Below are positions 17,296 to 24,998 of a stretch of 64,000 bases of DNA, in pieces. The notes under the pieces were generated by a model. It was not told where the DNA came from. It made no database searches and worked only from the letters and a program-made list of their open reading frames with translations. The stretch spans positions 2,170,001 through 2,234,000 of the forward strand of contig NZ_LT629758.1 in assembly GCF_900104725.1 (NCBI RefSeq), read 5' to 3'. Position numbers and translations under genes: made by a program. Every line of letters begins with the position of its first letter. Within the stretch, counting starts at the first letter, position 1. This DNA is from Actinoplanes derwentensis (lineage in GTDB: Bacteria; Actinomycetota; Actinomycetes; Mycobacteriales; Micromonosporaceae).

Positions 17296-17770
17296 CGACC
17301 AGCTTCTCCCCGTCCGGCCAGGGCCCGAACCCCGACTTCGAGTCCAGATGCCCCACCGGGCCCGCGTCGACGACCTCGGCACCCCAGTCCGCGGCCAGCG
17401 CAACCCCGTCATCGAACGCACAATGCGGATCGTTACGCGACACCACCATCACCGACCGGAACGGCAGCGGCCCCCGCGGGATACCGTCGGGCGCGGGCGA
17501 GGTCACCAGCAACGCGCCCACCACCGGGCCGGTGTGCCGCTCGGCCCAGAACGCCACCGTCAGACACCCGGCACTGTGCGCGACCAGAACCGCCGGCTCC
17601 TCGGAAGCGGCGATCACCGCCTGCAACGCCGCCACCCGATCCTCGGCGACATAGGGCGGTCCCGGCGGCTCCGGCGCCCACACGAACCCCCGGTGTGTCC
17701 GGGCCCACTGCCGCGACCAGTGATTCGGGAACGGCACCCCGCGGCCGGGCACCAGCAGAAAACGGGTCAC
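17273..17770 (-). CDS. Small alpha/beta hydrolase of the RBBP9/YdeN type
   Basis: A 165-residue serine hydrolase. LLVPGRGVPFPNHW at the N-terminus is the usual first strand; the nucleophile Ser sits in VLVAHSAGCLTV, an Asp in SRNDPHCAFDD, and the catalytic His in GPVGHLDSKSGFG, the pattern of RBBP9/YdeN proteins. Start GTG 17770: TACGCT ends 7-8 nt upstream, pointing to a leaderless mRNA. It is divergent from the methyltransferase with only 55 bp between. Confidence 0.85.
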   Translation of the reverse strand: MTRFLLVPGRGVPFPNHWSRQWARTHRGFVWAPEPPGPPYVAEDRVAALQAVIAASEEPAVLVAHSAGCLTVAFWAERHTGPVVGALLVTSPAPDGIPRGPLPFRSVMVVSRNDPHCAFDDGVALAADWGAEVVDAGPVGHLDSKSGFGPWPDGEKLVARLAGPA

Positions 17771-17825
17771 CCGCAGGAGCGTAACGGCAAACGTGAATGT
17801 CCGTCGATCGCCTAAAGTCGGCACC
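17771..17825. promoter_or_regulatory. Back-to-back leaderless promoters
   Basis: On the plus strand TAAAGT (17813-17818) ends 8 nt before the GTG at 17826. On the minus strand TACGCT ends just before the GTG at 17770. Both genes therefore seem to start transcription at or next to the start codon. Confidence 0.45.
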
Positions 17826-18542
17826 GTGCCCGACCCGATCTTCGCCCACCCGCGCCTGGCCGCCGTCTACGACACGTTCGACGGCGACCGCGGCGACCTG
17901 GACGCCTACGAACAGATCGCCGCCGAACTCGGCGCCCACCACGTCCTCGACATCGGCTGCGGCACCGGCTGCCTGGCGCTGCGCCTGGCCGACGCCGGCC
18001 ACACGGTCACCGGTTACGACCCGGCGGTCGCCTCCCTGGACGTGGCCCGCAAGAAACCCGGCGCCGACCGGATCACCTGGCACTCCGAGCTTCCGGACGG
18101 TGAGTTCGACCTGGTGCTGATGACCGCCAACGTCGCCCAGGTGTTCATCACCGACGAGCAGTGGCACACCGTCCTGCGCGACGCCCACACCCGGCTACGC
18201 CCCGGCGGTCACCTGGTCTTCGAAACCCGGCGCCCCGAGTACCGGGCCTGGGACGAATGGGCCACCGACACCGGCCCCGACGTGCGCGACGTCCCCGGCG
18301 TCGGCCCGGTCGAACACCGCCGCCACCTCACCGCCGTCCACCTGCCACTGGTGTCGTTCCGCCACACCTACACGTTTCCCGGCGGCGACACCCTCACCTC
18401 GGATTCCACTCTGCGCTTTCGCGACCGCAACGAACTCGGCACCGACCTGACCACCTGCGGCTTCACCATCAGCGACGTCCGCCAGGCACCGGACCGGCCG
18501 GGCCGCGAACGGGTGTTCCTCTGCGAGAAACCCCTCATCTGA
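17826..18542 (+). CDS. Class I SAM-dependent methyltransferase
   Basis: A 238-residue methyltransferase. Motif I is VLDIGCGTGCLALRLADAGH (residues about 41-60), motif II contains GYDPAVASLDVAR, and FDLVLMTANVAQVF and LRPGGHLVFETRRP are motifs IV and V. The second half (HRRHLTAVHLPLVSFRHTYTF) resembles the C-terminal extension of small-molecule methyltransferases. Substrate unknown. GTG 17826 is preferred over the upstream GTG 17793 because of the promoter spacing. Confidence 0.88.
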   Translation: MPDPIFAHPRLAAVYDTFDGDRGDLDAYEQIAAELGAHHVLDIGCGTGCLALRLADAGHTVTGYDPAVASLDVARKKPGADRITWHSELPDGEFDLVLMTANVAQVFITDEQWHTVLRDAHTRLRPGGHLVFETRRPEYRAWDEWATDTGPDVRDVPGVGPVEHRRHLTAVHLPLVSFRHTYTFPGGDTLTSDSTLRFRDRNELGTDLTTCGFTISDVRQAPDRPGRERVFLCEKPLI

Positions 18543-18615
18543 TACGCCTACCGACAGCCCCGTCCCTACCCCGCAAGGCAGGCGACCCGCCCGGCCACCC
18601 CCGCGACCGCCGGGC
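18543..18615. repeat. Dispersed intergenic repeat, copy B
   Basis: Begins at the base after the methyltransferase stop with TACGCCTACCGACAGCCC and ends with GCGACCGCCGGGC. It is the reverse complement of 46406-46480 with a few substitutions and short gaps; a shorter match lies at 12772-12819. Confidence 0.65.
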
Positions 18616-18780
18616 CGAATGCGACCGTCACCGTCACACCCCGCGGTCGATGTCCATCGGGTAGTCGAGTGCGGTGAGCAGGCCCCTGGGCTCGTGGAGC
18701 CGTACGGCGGCGGGCAGGCGTTCGGCTGGTCCAGGGGCCTGCCGGTGACGCGTGGGTGGTCGCCGACGAGGGCTTTCAGT
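18616..18780. other. Intergenic stretch with a possible dead coding tail
   Basis: On the minus strand this stretch reads as a protein-like ending (AERLPAAVRLHEPRGLL, then ALDYPMDIDRGV and stop near 18646) with no start or body. It may be the tail of a lost gene; nothing else is visible. Confidence 0.2.
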
Positions 18781-18821
18781 CGGCCACACCACGGCGGGCG
18801 AGGCCCGCCGTGGTGTGGCCG
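18781..18821 (-). terminator. Perfect 19-bp hairpin terminator of the beta-helix gene
   Basis: Arms 18781-18799 and 18803-18821 are exact reverse complements (core CCACACCACGGCGGGC) around the loop GAG. It lies 12 bp after the stop of the minus-strand beta-helix gene; no U-run follows. Confidence 0.8.
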
Positions 18822-18833
18822 GTAACCCAGCTG

Positions 18834-19985
18834 TCAGTTGTAGGTGTTGTTCGCGGTGGTCAGCCGGGTCTCGCCGGTCGGCAGAGGCGGGCAACCAGTG
18901 GCGCCGGCCCAGGTCGCACCTGCCGGGTTGAGGTACCAGGTCGGCAGGTTGGCGCTGCTCCCGGTCAGGTATATGCCGAGGTTGTTGTCAGTGAACCGGT
19001 TGTGGTACGAGGAGCATTCGCTTTCGTCCTCGTTGACTTCCTCCAGATAGTGCACGGCGGGCGGTGTCGAGGTACGGAGGAAGCTGTTGGCTCCGAACAC
19101 GTTGGCATCGAAGGTGTTGAAGTTGCTCCCGTCCCGGACTTTCACTGGATCGCTGCTGACCCCGGTGACGTTGTTGCCGGTGAATCTGTTGTACGAGCTT
19201 TTGTGCGTGACGTAGACGGCGTGGATGTAGCTGCGCTCAGTGTTGCGCAGGTTCACGAAGTGGTTGTTGGCAATCCTGTTGTTCGACGATTCGGTGAGTA
19301 CGACCCCGCCGTACCCGCATCGTGGCCAGTCCGTGTCGCCGCAGAGGCCACCGGTGTACTTGTTGCCGAGGGAATCGAAGACCATGCCGAAAACGGTGTT
19401 GCCGTCCAGGCCTCGCGTCGACGGCTGCCCGGGAGCGGAGGACGGGTTGTATCCGCCGCCGCAGGGCCCGGCCGATCCGTCGAGTGAGATGCCTCCGCTG
19501 GAGTAGTACTGCACCTTCAGGTAGTAGAATCGCAGGGCGGAAGTGCCGCCGGAGTTGAGCGAGCCGCCCGCGCAGGCGTAGAACCAGTATCCGGTGATGT
19601 ACCGCTCGGAGCCGCTGGCTTGCGCATTCTGGAATACCGGCCGCGCAGCGATCGAGTCGGCACCCCCACCGATCTCGTAGTCGTCCGGCATGAACGAGAT
19701 GGTGTGCCCGGGCCGGTACGTCTGCCAGATCGTCTGGTGGGCGGTGTAGGTACCGGAATGGATCCGTACCTCGACATCCTGGTCAGCCGGTCCTGCCGCG
19801 ACGATCTGCTCGACACGCTCCAGTGTCTTCACCGCGGTCGCCGGGGAGTCACCAGCAGCCGAGTCCGATCCGGACGCATTCATGTAGATGATCTGCGTTC
19901 CCGCAGCGACGGCCGGCGAGGCTGGTAGGAATGCGATCAAGCCGAGAAGCGCGGCGGCCAGGGCCGAACGCACCGTCTTCCTCAT
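18834..19985 (-). CDS. Secreted right-handed parallel beta-helix protein (pectate-lyase-like fold)
   Basis: A 383-residue exported protein. It begins MRKTVRSALAAALLGLIAF and continues with a Sec signal peptide cleaved near AVA-AGTQ. The mature part has the start of beta-helix proteins (IIYMNASGSDSAAGDSPATA with KTLERV and YTAHQTIW), then repeating rungs with Asn ladders such as SSNNRIANNHFVNL, SSYNRFTGNNVTGV, SNFNTFDANVF and YHNRFTDNNLGIYL. Such proteins bind or cleave polysaccharides; no clear lyase active site is seen. An ATG at 20000 (MSLVNMRK) is an alternative start. Paired Cys residues fit an extracellular location. Confidence 0.85.
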   Translation of the reverse strand: MRKTVRSALAAALLGLIAFLPASPAVAAGTQIIYMNASGSDSAAGDSPATAVKTLERVEQIVAAGPADQDVEVRIHSGTYTAHQTIWQTYRPGHTISFMPDDYEIGGGADSIAARPVFQNAQASGSERYITGYWFYACAGGSLNSGGTSALRFYYLKVQYYSSGGISLDGSAGPCGGGYNPSSAPGQPSTRGLDGNTVFGMVFDSLGNKYTGGLCGDTDWPRCGYGGVVLTESSNNRIANNHFVNLRNTERSYIHAVYVTHKSSYNRFTGNNVTGVSSDPVKVRDGSNFNTFDANVFGANSFLRTSTPPAVHYLEEVNEDESECSSYHNRFTDNNLGIYLTGSSANLPTWYLNPAGATWAGATGCPPLPTGETRLTTANNTYN

Positions 19986-20070
19986 GTTGACTAAGGACAT
20001 GCCGCGGACGGTACCGGCCCAGCCGCGCCGTCACTGCCCGGGGCTTGGGGACCAGCTCCCGAAAAATCCC

Positions 20071-20096
20071 GTCAACCAAGATAGAAGCTCGTTGAC
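20071..20096. promoter_or_regulatory. Inverted repeat between divergent genes
   Basis: GTCAAC (20071-20076) and GTTGAC (20091-20096) are inverted with 14 bp between, so their centres are two helical turns apart. It sits in the 195 bp between the beta-helix gene and the propeller gene and may be an operator; TTGAC could also be a -35 element. Confidence 0.25.
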
Positions 20097-20180
20097 CAGC
20101 GCGCCGGAGTCCGCGAACGCCCCGCGAGACTACGCCGCCCCACGCTCGGCGGCTTCTCGCGCCGCGGGCAGAATCTCCCC

Positions 20181-20216
20181 ATGATCAAAAGAATCGAGTC
20201 GGCCGGTACCCGGTGA
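20181..20216 (+). CDS. 11-codon leader peptide overlapping the beta-propeller start
   Basis: ATG 20181 begins an 11-residue frame (MIKRIESAGTR) whose TGA shares GTGA with the GTG of the next gene. CAGAAT at 20169-20174 ends exactly 7 nt before the ATG, so the leader is probably the first translated part of a leaderless mRNA and hands ribosomes to the main gene, which has no ribosome binding site of its own. Not a stable protein product; inference from layout. Confidence 0.4.
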   Translation: MIKRIESAGTR

Positions 20217-21814
20217 GCACGGTCGAGGTCCGGGTGGACCGGGTGCTGGGCGGCGGCCCGTTCTGCGAGATCGGCCGGCCACGCGTCACCGCGACCACAC
20301 CCGATGGAACGCTCACCGCGATCGGCGGGGCGCTCACCACGCCGCAATGGCACGCACGTGACGTGTCCCGCCGGTCATCACCCGACCCGGGTTGGCATCC
20401 GACAGCGGTCTACCGCTCCACCGATCTCACCTGCCTGTTCCACCTGACGACACGATGGCCGGCCAATACGCTCGCTTTCCATCCCACCCTGCCGTTGCTG
20501 GCGATCGGCACCGGCCGATACGACGGGGGATGGGCCTACGAAGGTGAACTGCTCCTGTTGGACCTGGTGACCGGCGTGACCGTGTCGCTGCTGCAACATC
20601 CCCGCGAGGTTCGCCGGCTGACCTGGCAGGACCCGCAGACCCTCGACCTAGTGCTGGCAGTTCCCTGCGACGAGGACACGAAGAGGTTCGGCACCACGTC
20701 CCTGGCCTGCGCCATCCGCCGCGACGACTGGGACCGGGCCACCGACGGCATGCTGCGAATGCCGTACGGCGAAGAACCGTACCCGGACGAATGCCCGACA
20801 GATCCGGCTGACGCCACCGCAGTCCTCGAACAGCGACTAGGACGAGCCTGGACGCCGCGCAGAGCGGTCTGGGCAGTGCGGGGTCTCCCCGACGGCTGTG
20901 TTCTCGCCGCGCTCGACGGCATCGCGGTCGAATGCTGGACACCCACGTCGCCGGACCACGCCTGGCGAGTGCCCTCCGACGGCACCGGCTACCAGGTGAC
21001 CACGCTGCCGAGCGAACGAACGGCGCTGACGTTGACGCAGACCACACACAGCTACGGCCGATGGACGACGCAGCCGAGTGCCGTGGTGGAGGTCGACCTG
21101 GACACCGGCGCCGTCCGGACGATTCACCGCGCCGCAGCGCCGTCGGTCATGGTGTCCCGGGCGGACGGCCGGTGGGCGTTGCGTGTCACTGAGGCGAAGG
21201 CGGGCCGGGTCACGATCGCCGGCCTGGCCGGTGCGCGCGGCCGCAAAGTACAGCTGGGACCCTACCGCCTGTTCAATCACTATTTCGACATCCGGTACGC
21301 CCCGGACCTACTCTTCCTCCAGGACGATGCCGACACCAGATGGGTGGTCGCCGTCGACACGCCACACCGCCGGGTACGGCGGCTGTTCCCGCTCGAATGG
21401 GATACGTCGCGCGGAGGGCACCTGTCCGGTGGCTGCGGCGCCTACCTCGACGATCGCGCCGGGCCGGCAATCGTCCACGCCGGCACGGTCCACAACGGTG
21501 CCGGGCTGCTACCCGGAAACGCTTTCGTGGTTCGCCGCGCCTATCCGACCGGCGAACCGTCCTGGGTCTTCACCGCCGACCACCAGGCCACCGCACTCGA
21601 CGTGGACGGCGACTTCATCTACGTGACGTTCACGTCGGGCGAACTGGTCGTCCTGCGGGCCACCGACGGCGCGGTCCAGGGCCGCCAGCAACTTCGGGTG
21701 AACGGCCACCGCGTCGTGCCGTTCTCGCTGGCGCGCACCGGGGCGAACCTCCTGGCGATCGGCACCCAGGACGGCCGGGTACTCGACTGTTCGATCCACC
21801 GCCTCATCCACTGA
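20213..21814 (+). CDS. Beta-propeller-like protein of unknown function
   Basis: A 533-residue protein with no signal peptide or membrane helix. It has WD40/YVTN-like repeats ending in short strands such as TLAFHPTLPLLAIGTGRYDG, EGELLLLDLVTG, VVEVDLDTGAVRTI, TRWVVAVDTPHRRV, QATALDVDGDFIYVTF and NLLAIGTQDGRVLDCS. That spacing suggests seven or eight blades. Such folds bind proteins or small ligands; no catalytic residues can be named. GTG 20213 overlaps the short leader frame; a GTG start without ribosome binding site fits translational coupling. Confidence 0.7.
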   Translation: MSTVEVRVDRVLGGGPFCEIGRPRVTATTPDGTLTAIGGALTTPQWHARDVSRRSSPDPGWHPTAVYRSTDLTCLFHLTTRWPANTLAFHPTLPLLAIGTGRYDGGWAYEGELLLLDLVTGVTVSLLQHPREVRRLTWQDPQTLDLVLAVPCDEDTKRFGTTSLACAIRRDDWDRATDGMLRMPYGEEPYPDECPTDPADATAVLEQRLGRAWTPRRAVWAVRGLPDGCVLAALDGIAVECWTPTSPDHAWRVPSDGTGYQVTTLPSERTALTLTQTTHSYGRWTTQPSAVVEVDLDTGAVRTIHRAAAPSVMVSRADGRWALRVTEAKAGRVTIAGLAGARGRKVQLGPYRLFNHYFDIRYAPDLLFLQDDADTRWVVAVDTPHRRVRRLFPLEWDTSRGGHLSGGCGAYLDDRAGPAIVHAGTVHNGAGLLPGNAFVVRRAYPTGEPSWVFTADHQATALDVDGDFIYVTFTSGELVVLRATDGAVQGRQQLRVNGHRVVPFSLARTGANLLAIGTQDGRVLDCSIHRLIH

Positions 21815-21849
21815 TGAAAGACCGGTAGCCCTGCCGGACATTCTTGAGT

Positions 21850-22392
21850 GTGGACCTTGTGAATGTGGACTCGCGCCGGGCGCGGTTCGAGACCCTGGCG
21901 CCGGCGGTGATCGATGCCGTGCGCCGTTATCTGGCCCGGCGCACCGATCCGGCGACCGCTGACGACGTGCTGTCGGAGACGTTGCTGATCTGCTGGCGGC
22001 GCCTGGACGAGATGCCGGAGGAGCACCTTCCCTGGGCGTACGGGGTGGCGAGGAACTGTCTGGCGAATGCCGAACGTGGGCGCCGCCGTCAGTTTCGGCT
22101 GTTCTCCCGGATCGCCCGGCTGGACCCGCCGGTGGCGGTGATCGACGGTCCCGGCCCGCCGGACGACGATCTCGGGCGGGCCATGCGGGAACTGACCGTG
22201 AAGGACGCCGAGATCCTGCGGTTGTGGGCCTGGGAGGATCTGCCGCCCGCGCAGATCGCCACGGTCATGGGGATCACCGCGAACGCCGCCTCGATCCGGC
22301 TGCACCGGGCCAGACAGAAACTTCGGGACGCCCTGGGAAAGACCGGCGACCGCGCCGGACATGAGGAGTCGACAGGAAGGAGATGGTCATGA
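21850..22392 (+). CDS. ECF-type RNA polymerase sigma factor
   Basis: A 180-residue sigma-70 family protein with only regions 2 and 4. Region 2: VRRYLARRTDPATADDVLSE and TLLICWRRL with PWAYGVARNCLAN; region 4: LWAWEDLPPAQIATVMGIT and ANAASIRLHRARQKL. GTG 21850 is used; a TTG at 21844 is also in frame. Its stop overlaps the next gene (ATGA), which encodes a single-pass membrane protein that may sense a signal or hold the sigma factor. Target promoters are not known. Confidence 0.9.
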   Translation: MDLVNVDSRRARFETLAPAVIDAVRRYLARRTDPATADDVLSETLLICWRRLDEMPEEHLPWAYGVARNCLANAERGRRRQFRLFSRIARLDPPVAVIDGPGPPDDDLGRAMRELTVKDAEILRLWAWEDLPPAQIATVMGITANAASIRLHRARQKLRDALGKTGDRAGHEESTGRRWS

Positions 22393-23024
22393 ACGACGAC
22401 GATCTGCGGGAGTTACTGCGCCACGCGGACCCGGCGACATCACTGCAAACGGCCGCTCCGGATCAGGTTCGACAGCTCACGGAGGAAGCCATGTCCCGGA
22501 CTCACGCCCGCCGGTGGGCGCTGCCCGCCACCGCCGCCGCTTTCGTGCTGCTCGCCGGAAGCGCGGCGTGGGCGGCGACCCGGCCGTCGGATGTTCCGGC
22601 CGTGCCCGTAGCGAAGGCCCCGGCGACGGTCGTCGAGCTCACCAGCGACGGTGGCGGCGACGCGAGGTGCGATCCGAGGCCGGATCCCGTCGGCCTGGCG
22701 GCGAACGCGGACTTCGCCTTCGAAGGCACGGTGATCAAGTTGGTGGACGGAGACGGCACTGAACAGCTCGACAATCCGGACGAGACGTCGGGTGTGGTGA
22801 CACTGGCGGTGACGAAGGTGTTCAAGGGTCCGCAGGCCGGCACCGTTCAGGTCGCGCAGCAGTCCACCACGAACTATGCCGGGGTGCCCATGGTGGGCAG
22901 CGGCACGTTCGACCTGGGCAAGAGCTATCTGGTCGCTTCCACCGAGGGCAGTGTCTGGCACTGTTTCCAAAGCGGCGAGGCCGACGACCCCGGCCTCCGG
23001 GCACTCTACGAAGCGGCCTTCTGA
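22389..23024 (+). CDS. Single-pass membrane protein coupled to the ECF sigma gene (putative anti-sigma/sensor)
   Basis: A 211-residue protein with a cytoplasmic N-terminal segment of about 40 residues (MNDDDLRELLRHADPATS), one membrane helix (about residues 43-63, WALPATAAAFVLLAGSAAW) and an outer domain with two Cys residues (ARCDPRPD and WHCFQSG) that may pair. The outer part resembles small secreted domains of unknown role. No zinc anti-sigma HxxxCxxC motif is seen in the N-terminus, so the anti-sigma role rests on operon position. ATG 22389 has AGGAAGGAG 6 nt upstream and overlaps the sigma stop. Confidence 0.65.
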   Translation: MNDDDLRELLRHADPATSLQTAAPDQVRQLTEEAMSRTHARRWALPATAAAFVLLAGSAAWAATRPSDVPAVPVAKAPATVVELTSDGGGDARCDPRPDPVGLAANADFAFEGTVIKLVDGDGTEQLDNPDETSGVVTLAVTKVFKGPQAGTVQVAQQSTTNYAGVPMVGSGTFDLGKSYLVASTEGSVWHCFQSGEADDPGLRALYEAAF

Positions 23025-23060
23025 GCCGTTTCGCAGAGGACCGGATGACCTGGGGCGGGA

Positions 23061-23885
23061 TCAGGCGCCGAAGTCCGCGCGGTGGTCGCGCGCCCACTGC
23101 TCCAGGGTCCGGCCGTCGTTTCCGGTGAGGGCGCGCACCCCGTCACTGGTCCGGTCCGGCACGGTCACCGTCTCCGCCCAGTAGGCCAGCAGCATCGCGA
23201 TGATGGGTTCGGGAATGAACCGGGCCGTCTCGGCGCGGAACTCCTCCGGGCTTATCTCCACCAGTTCGATGTCGCGGCCGATTCCGGCGCTGATCGCGGC
23301 GACCTGCTCGACACGGGTCAGCGACTGCGGGCCCGTCAGTGGGTAGACGCGGCCGAGGTGACCGTCGCGGGTGAGGGCCACGGCGGCCGCGTCGGCGATG
23401 GCCTTCTCGTGGATGGGTGGCTGCGCGGAGTGGATGTACGGGGCGCGGACCGGGGCTCCGGCTTTGATCGTCCACGCCCACGACAGCAGATTGGTCGCGA
23501 ACGTGCCCGGCCGCAGAATCGTCCAGTCGTCGGTGCGTGCGGTCACGGCCCGCTCGATCGCCACATGATGGGTGTAGGTGACGGAGCTGACCTCCCGAGC
23601 CGATTCACCGGCCGCGGCCAGCGACGACAGCACCACGAACCGGCTGGCCCCGGCCGCCACCGCGGCGGTGACCAGGTCGTCCACCCCGTCTTCGAACGGG
23701 AACACGAACATCCGGTCCACCCCGTCGAACACGTCCGTCCCGAGGGTCACCACCTCGGCCTGCTCCGGTAGTCCCGCCCGCTCGGGGTTCCGGGACGTCG
23801 CCCGGACCTTCTCCCCGCCGGCCAGCAGGGTCGCCACGAGGTCACGGCCGATGGCCCCGGTGGCGCCGGTGATCAGAATCGTCAT
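23061..23885 (-). CDS. NmrA-like NAD(P)-binding protein (atypical SDR)
   Basis: A 274-residue Rossmann protein beginning MTILITGATGAIGRDLVATL (GxxGxxG). It lacks the SDR Tyr-Lys pair; instead ILRPGTFATNLLSW and PPIHEKAIADAAAVAL follow the NmrA/quinone-oxidoreductase-2 pattern. Relatives act as redox sensors or as NADPH:quinone oxidoreductases. The next gene on the same strand (MarR, 60 bp upstream) could control it. Confidence 0.88.
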   Translation of the reverse strand: MTILITGATGAIGRDLVATLLAGGEKVRATSRNPERAGLPEQAEVVTLGTDVFDGVDRMFVFPFEDGVDDLVTAAVAAGASRFVVLSSLAAAGESAREVSSVTYTHHVAIERAVTARTDDWTILRPGTFATNLLSWAWTIKAGAPVRAPYIHSAQPPIHEKAIADAAAVALTRDGHLGRVYPLTGPQSLTRVEQVAAISAGIGRDIELVEISPEEFRAETARFIPEPIIAMLLAYWAETVTVPDRTSDGVRALTGNDGRTLEQWARDHRADFGA

Positions 23886-23945
23886 GATGAGTCTCTCTGA
23901 ACGTGGGGGTGTGGGCCGCGGCGATCCGGTCCCACACCCCGCACG

Positions 23946-24461
23946 TTAGGAGCCCATCAGGTCAGTTTCCGACCGCAGTGTCCCGGTCGGGGGCGGCGGT
24001 AACGTGCCGTTCTCCAGCACGTTCGCGTAGATCCGTTCCAGCGACTCGGCCAGCGCGGGCAGATCGCCGCCCGGCAGATCGCCGAAGAACAGCTGTTTGA
24101 CCAGTGTGGCGTGGCCCGGTGCGGCATCGGCGAGCACGGTGCGGCCGTGGTCGGTGAGCGCCACCTCGGTCACCCGCCGGTCGGTGGCCGCGGGTGACAT
24201 CACCGTCAGCCCGCGGGTCGCCATCCGCTTGACGTGGTGCGACACCCGGCTGCGTTCCCAGCCCAGGTGGTTGGCGAGCGCGCTGACCGGCAACCGGCCG
24301 CCCAGCTCGTTCAACCCGGTCAGCACGTCGTAGTCGGCCATCGAAAGCGCGCTGTCCGCCTGCAACTGGCGATTGATCTCGTACGTCATCCGCAGTTGCA
24401 GACGCATCCAGGCGAGCCAGACACGTCTTTGGCCGGCGTCCAGCCACGGGCTATCGGTCAC
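23946..24461 (-). CDS. MarR-family transcriptional regulator
   Basis: A 171-residue winged-helix regulator. DNA-binding core: MADYDVLTGLNELGGRLPVS, ANHLGWERSRVSHHVKRM (recognition helix) and the wing MSPAATDRRVTEVALTDHGR. The GTG at 24461 overlaps the NTF2-like gene stop by GTGA, so the pair is co-translated; TATAAA 6 nt upstream of the GTG could also be an internal leaderless promoter. Probable targets are the neighbouring NTF2-like and NmrA-like genes. Confidence 0.9.
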   Translation of the reverse strand: MTDSPWLDAGQRRVWLAWMRLQLRMTYEINRQLQADSALSMADYDVLTGLNELGGRLPVSALANHLGWERSRVSHHVKRMATRGLTVMSPAATDRRVTEVALTDHGRTVLADAAPGHATLVKQLFFGDLPGGDLPALAESLERIYANVLENGTLPPPPTGTLRSETDLMGS

Positions 24462-24925
24462 CGGTCCTTTATAGCGGCGATGGTGTCCTGCGCCGACCTA
24501 CCCCATGCCACACCGTCGGCGTGGGTGTTGGCGAAGTCCGGGTCCACGTAGATGTGGACTCGCTTGATGAGTTCGCCCTCGAACTCGAACACGTTGCAGA
24601 ACAGCCCGAAGGAGGAGACACCGTCCGGGAACTCCACGCCTGAACTCGTTGTTCCGTTCTCCGCGCCCTCGACGATCACATGGTCCCCGGACGTCAGCAC
24701 GACGAAGTCGTCGATCTCGTGGGTGAGCGAGGAGAGTCCCCGGCCGAGAGTCTGCGCGAACGCTCCGATCTGTGCCTTTCCGCGCGCGATGCCGAACTTC
24801 GGGTAGAACATCTGGGCGTCGTCAGTGAAGACGTCGAGGACCGCGGGATCGCCCGCGTCCACCATCCGGAAATAGCTGATGGCGACCTCTTCGCGACGCT
24901 TCTGGAGATCGGTGGTGGCGTTCAT
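24458..24925 (-). CDS. NTF2-like (SnoaL-type) protein
   Basis: A 155-residue protein of the cone-shaped NTF2 fold: YFRMVDAGDPAVLDVFTDDA (helix followed by first strand), FYPKFGIARGKAQIG, then alternating strands to FEFEGELIKRVHIYVDPDF. Such proteins are small-molecule isomerases, cyclases or binding proteins; no function can be named. ATG 24925 has AGGAGGA close upstream, which rules out the longer frame to 24946. Two palindromic TGACATGTCA sites lie just upstream. Confidence 0.85.
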   Translation of the reverse strand: MNATTDLQKRREEVAISYFRMVDAGDPAVLDVFTDDAQMFYPKFGIARGKAQIGAFAQTLGRGLSSLTHEIDDFVVLTSGDHVIVEGAENGTTSSGVEFPDGVSSFGLFCNVFEFEGELIKRVHIYVDPDFANTHADGVAWGRSAQDTIAAIKDR

Positions 24926-24954
24926 TCTTCCTCCTGCTGCGATCAAGCCTTGCG

Positions 24955-24998
24955 TGACATGTCATGCATACCTTGAGGCCCGATCAGATGACATGTCA
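24955..24998. promoter_or_regulatory. Two identical palindromic sites upstream of the NTF2-MarR operon
   Basis: TGACATGTCATGC occurs at 24955-24967 and again at 24989-25001; each contains the perfect palindrome TGACATGTCA. The spacing is 34 bp. The sites overlap the last codons of the upstream ABC transporter gene and lie 30-64 bp before the NTF2-like start. They fit a dimeric regulator such as the MarR protein of this operon. Confidence 0.5.
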
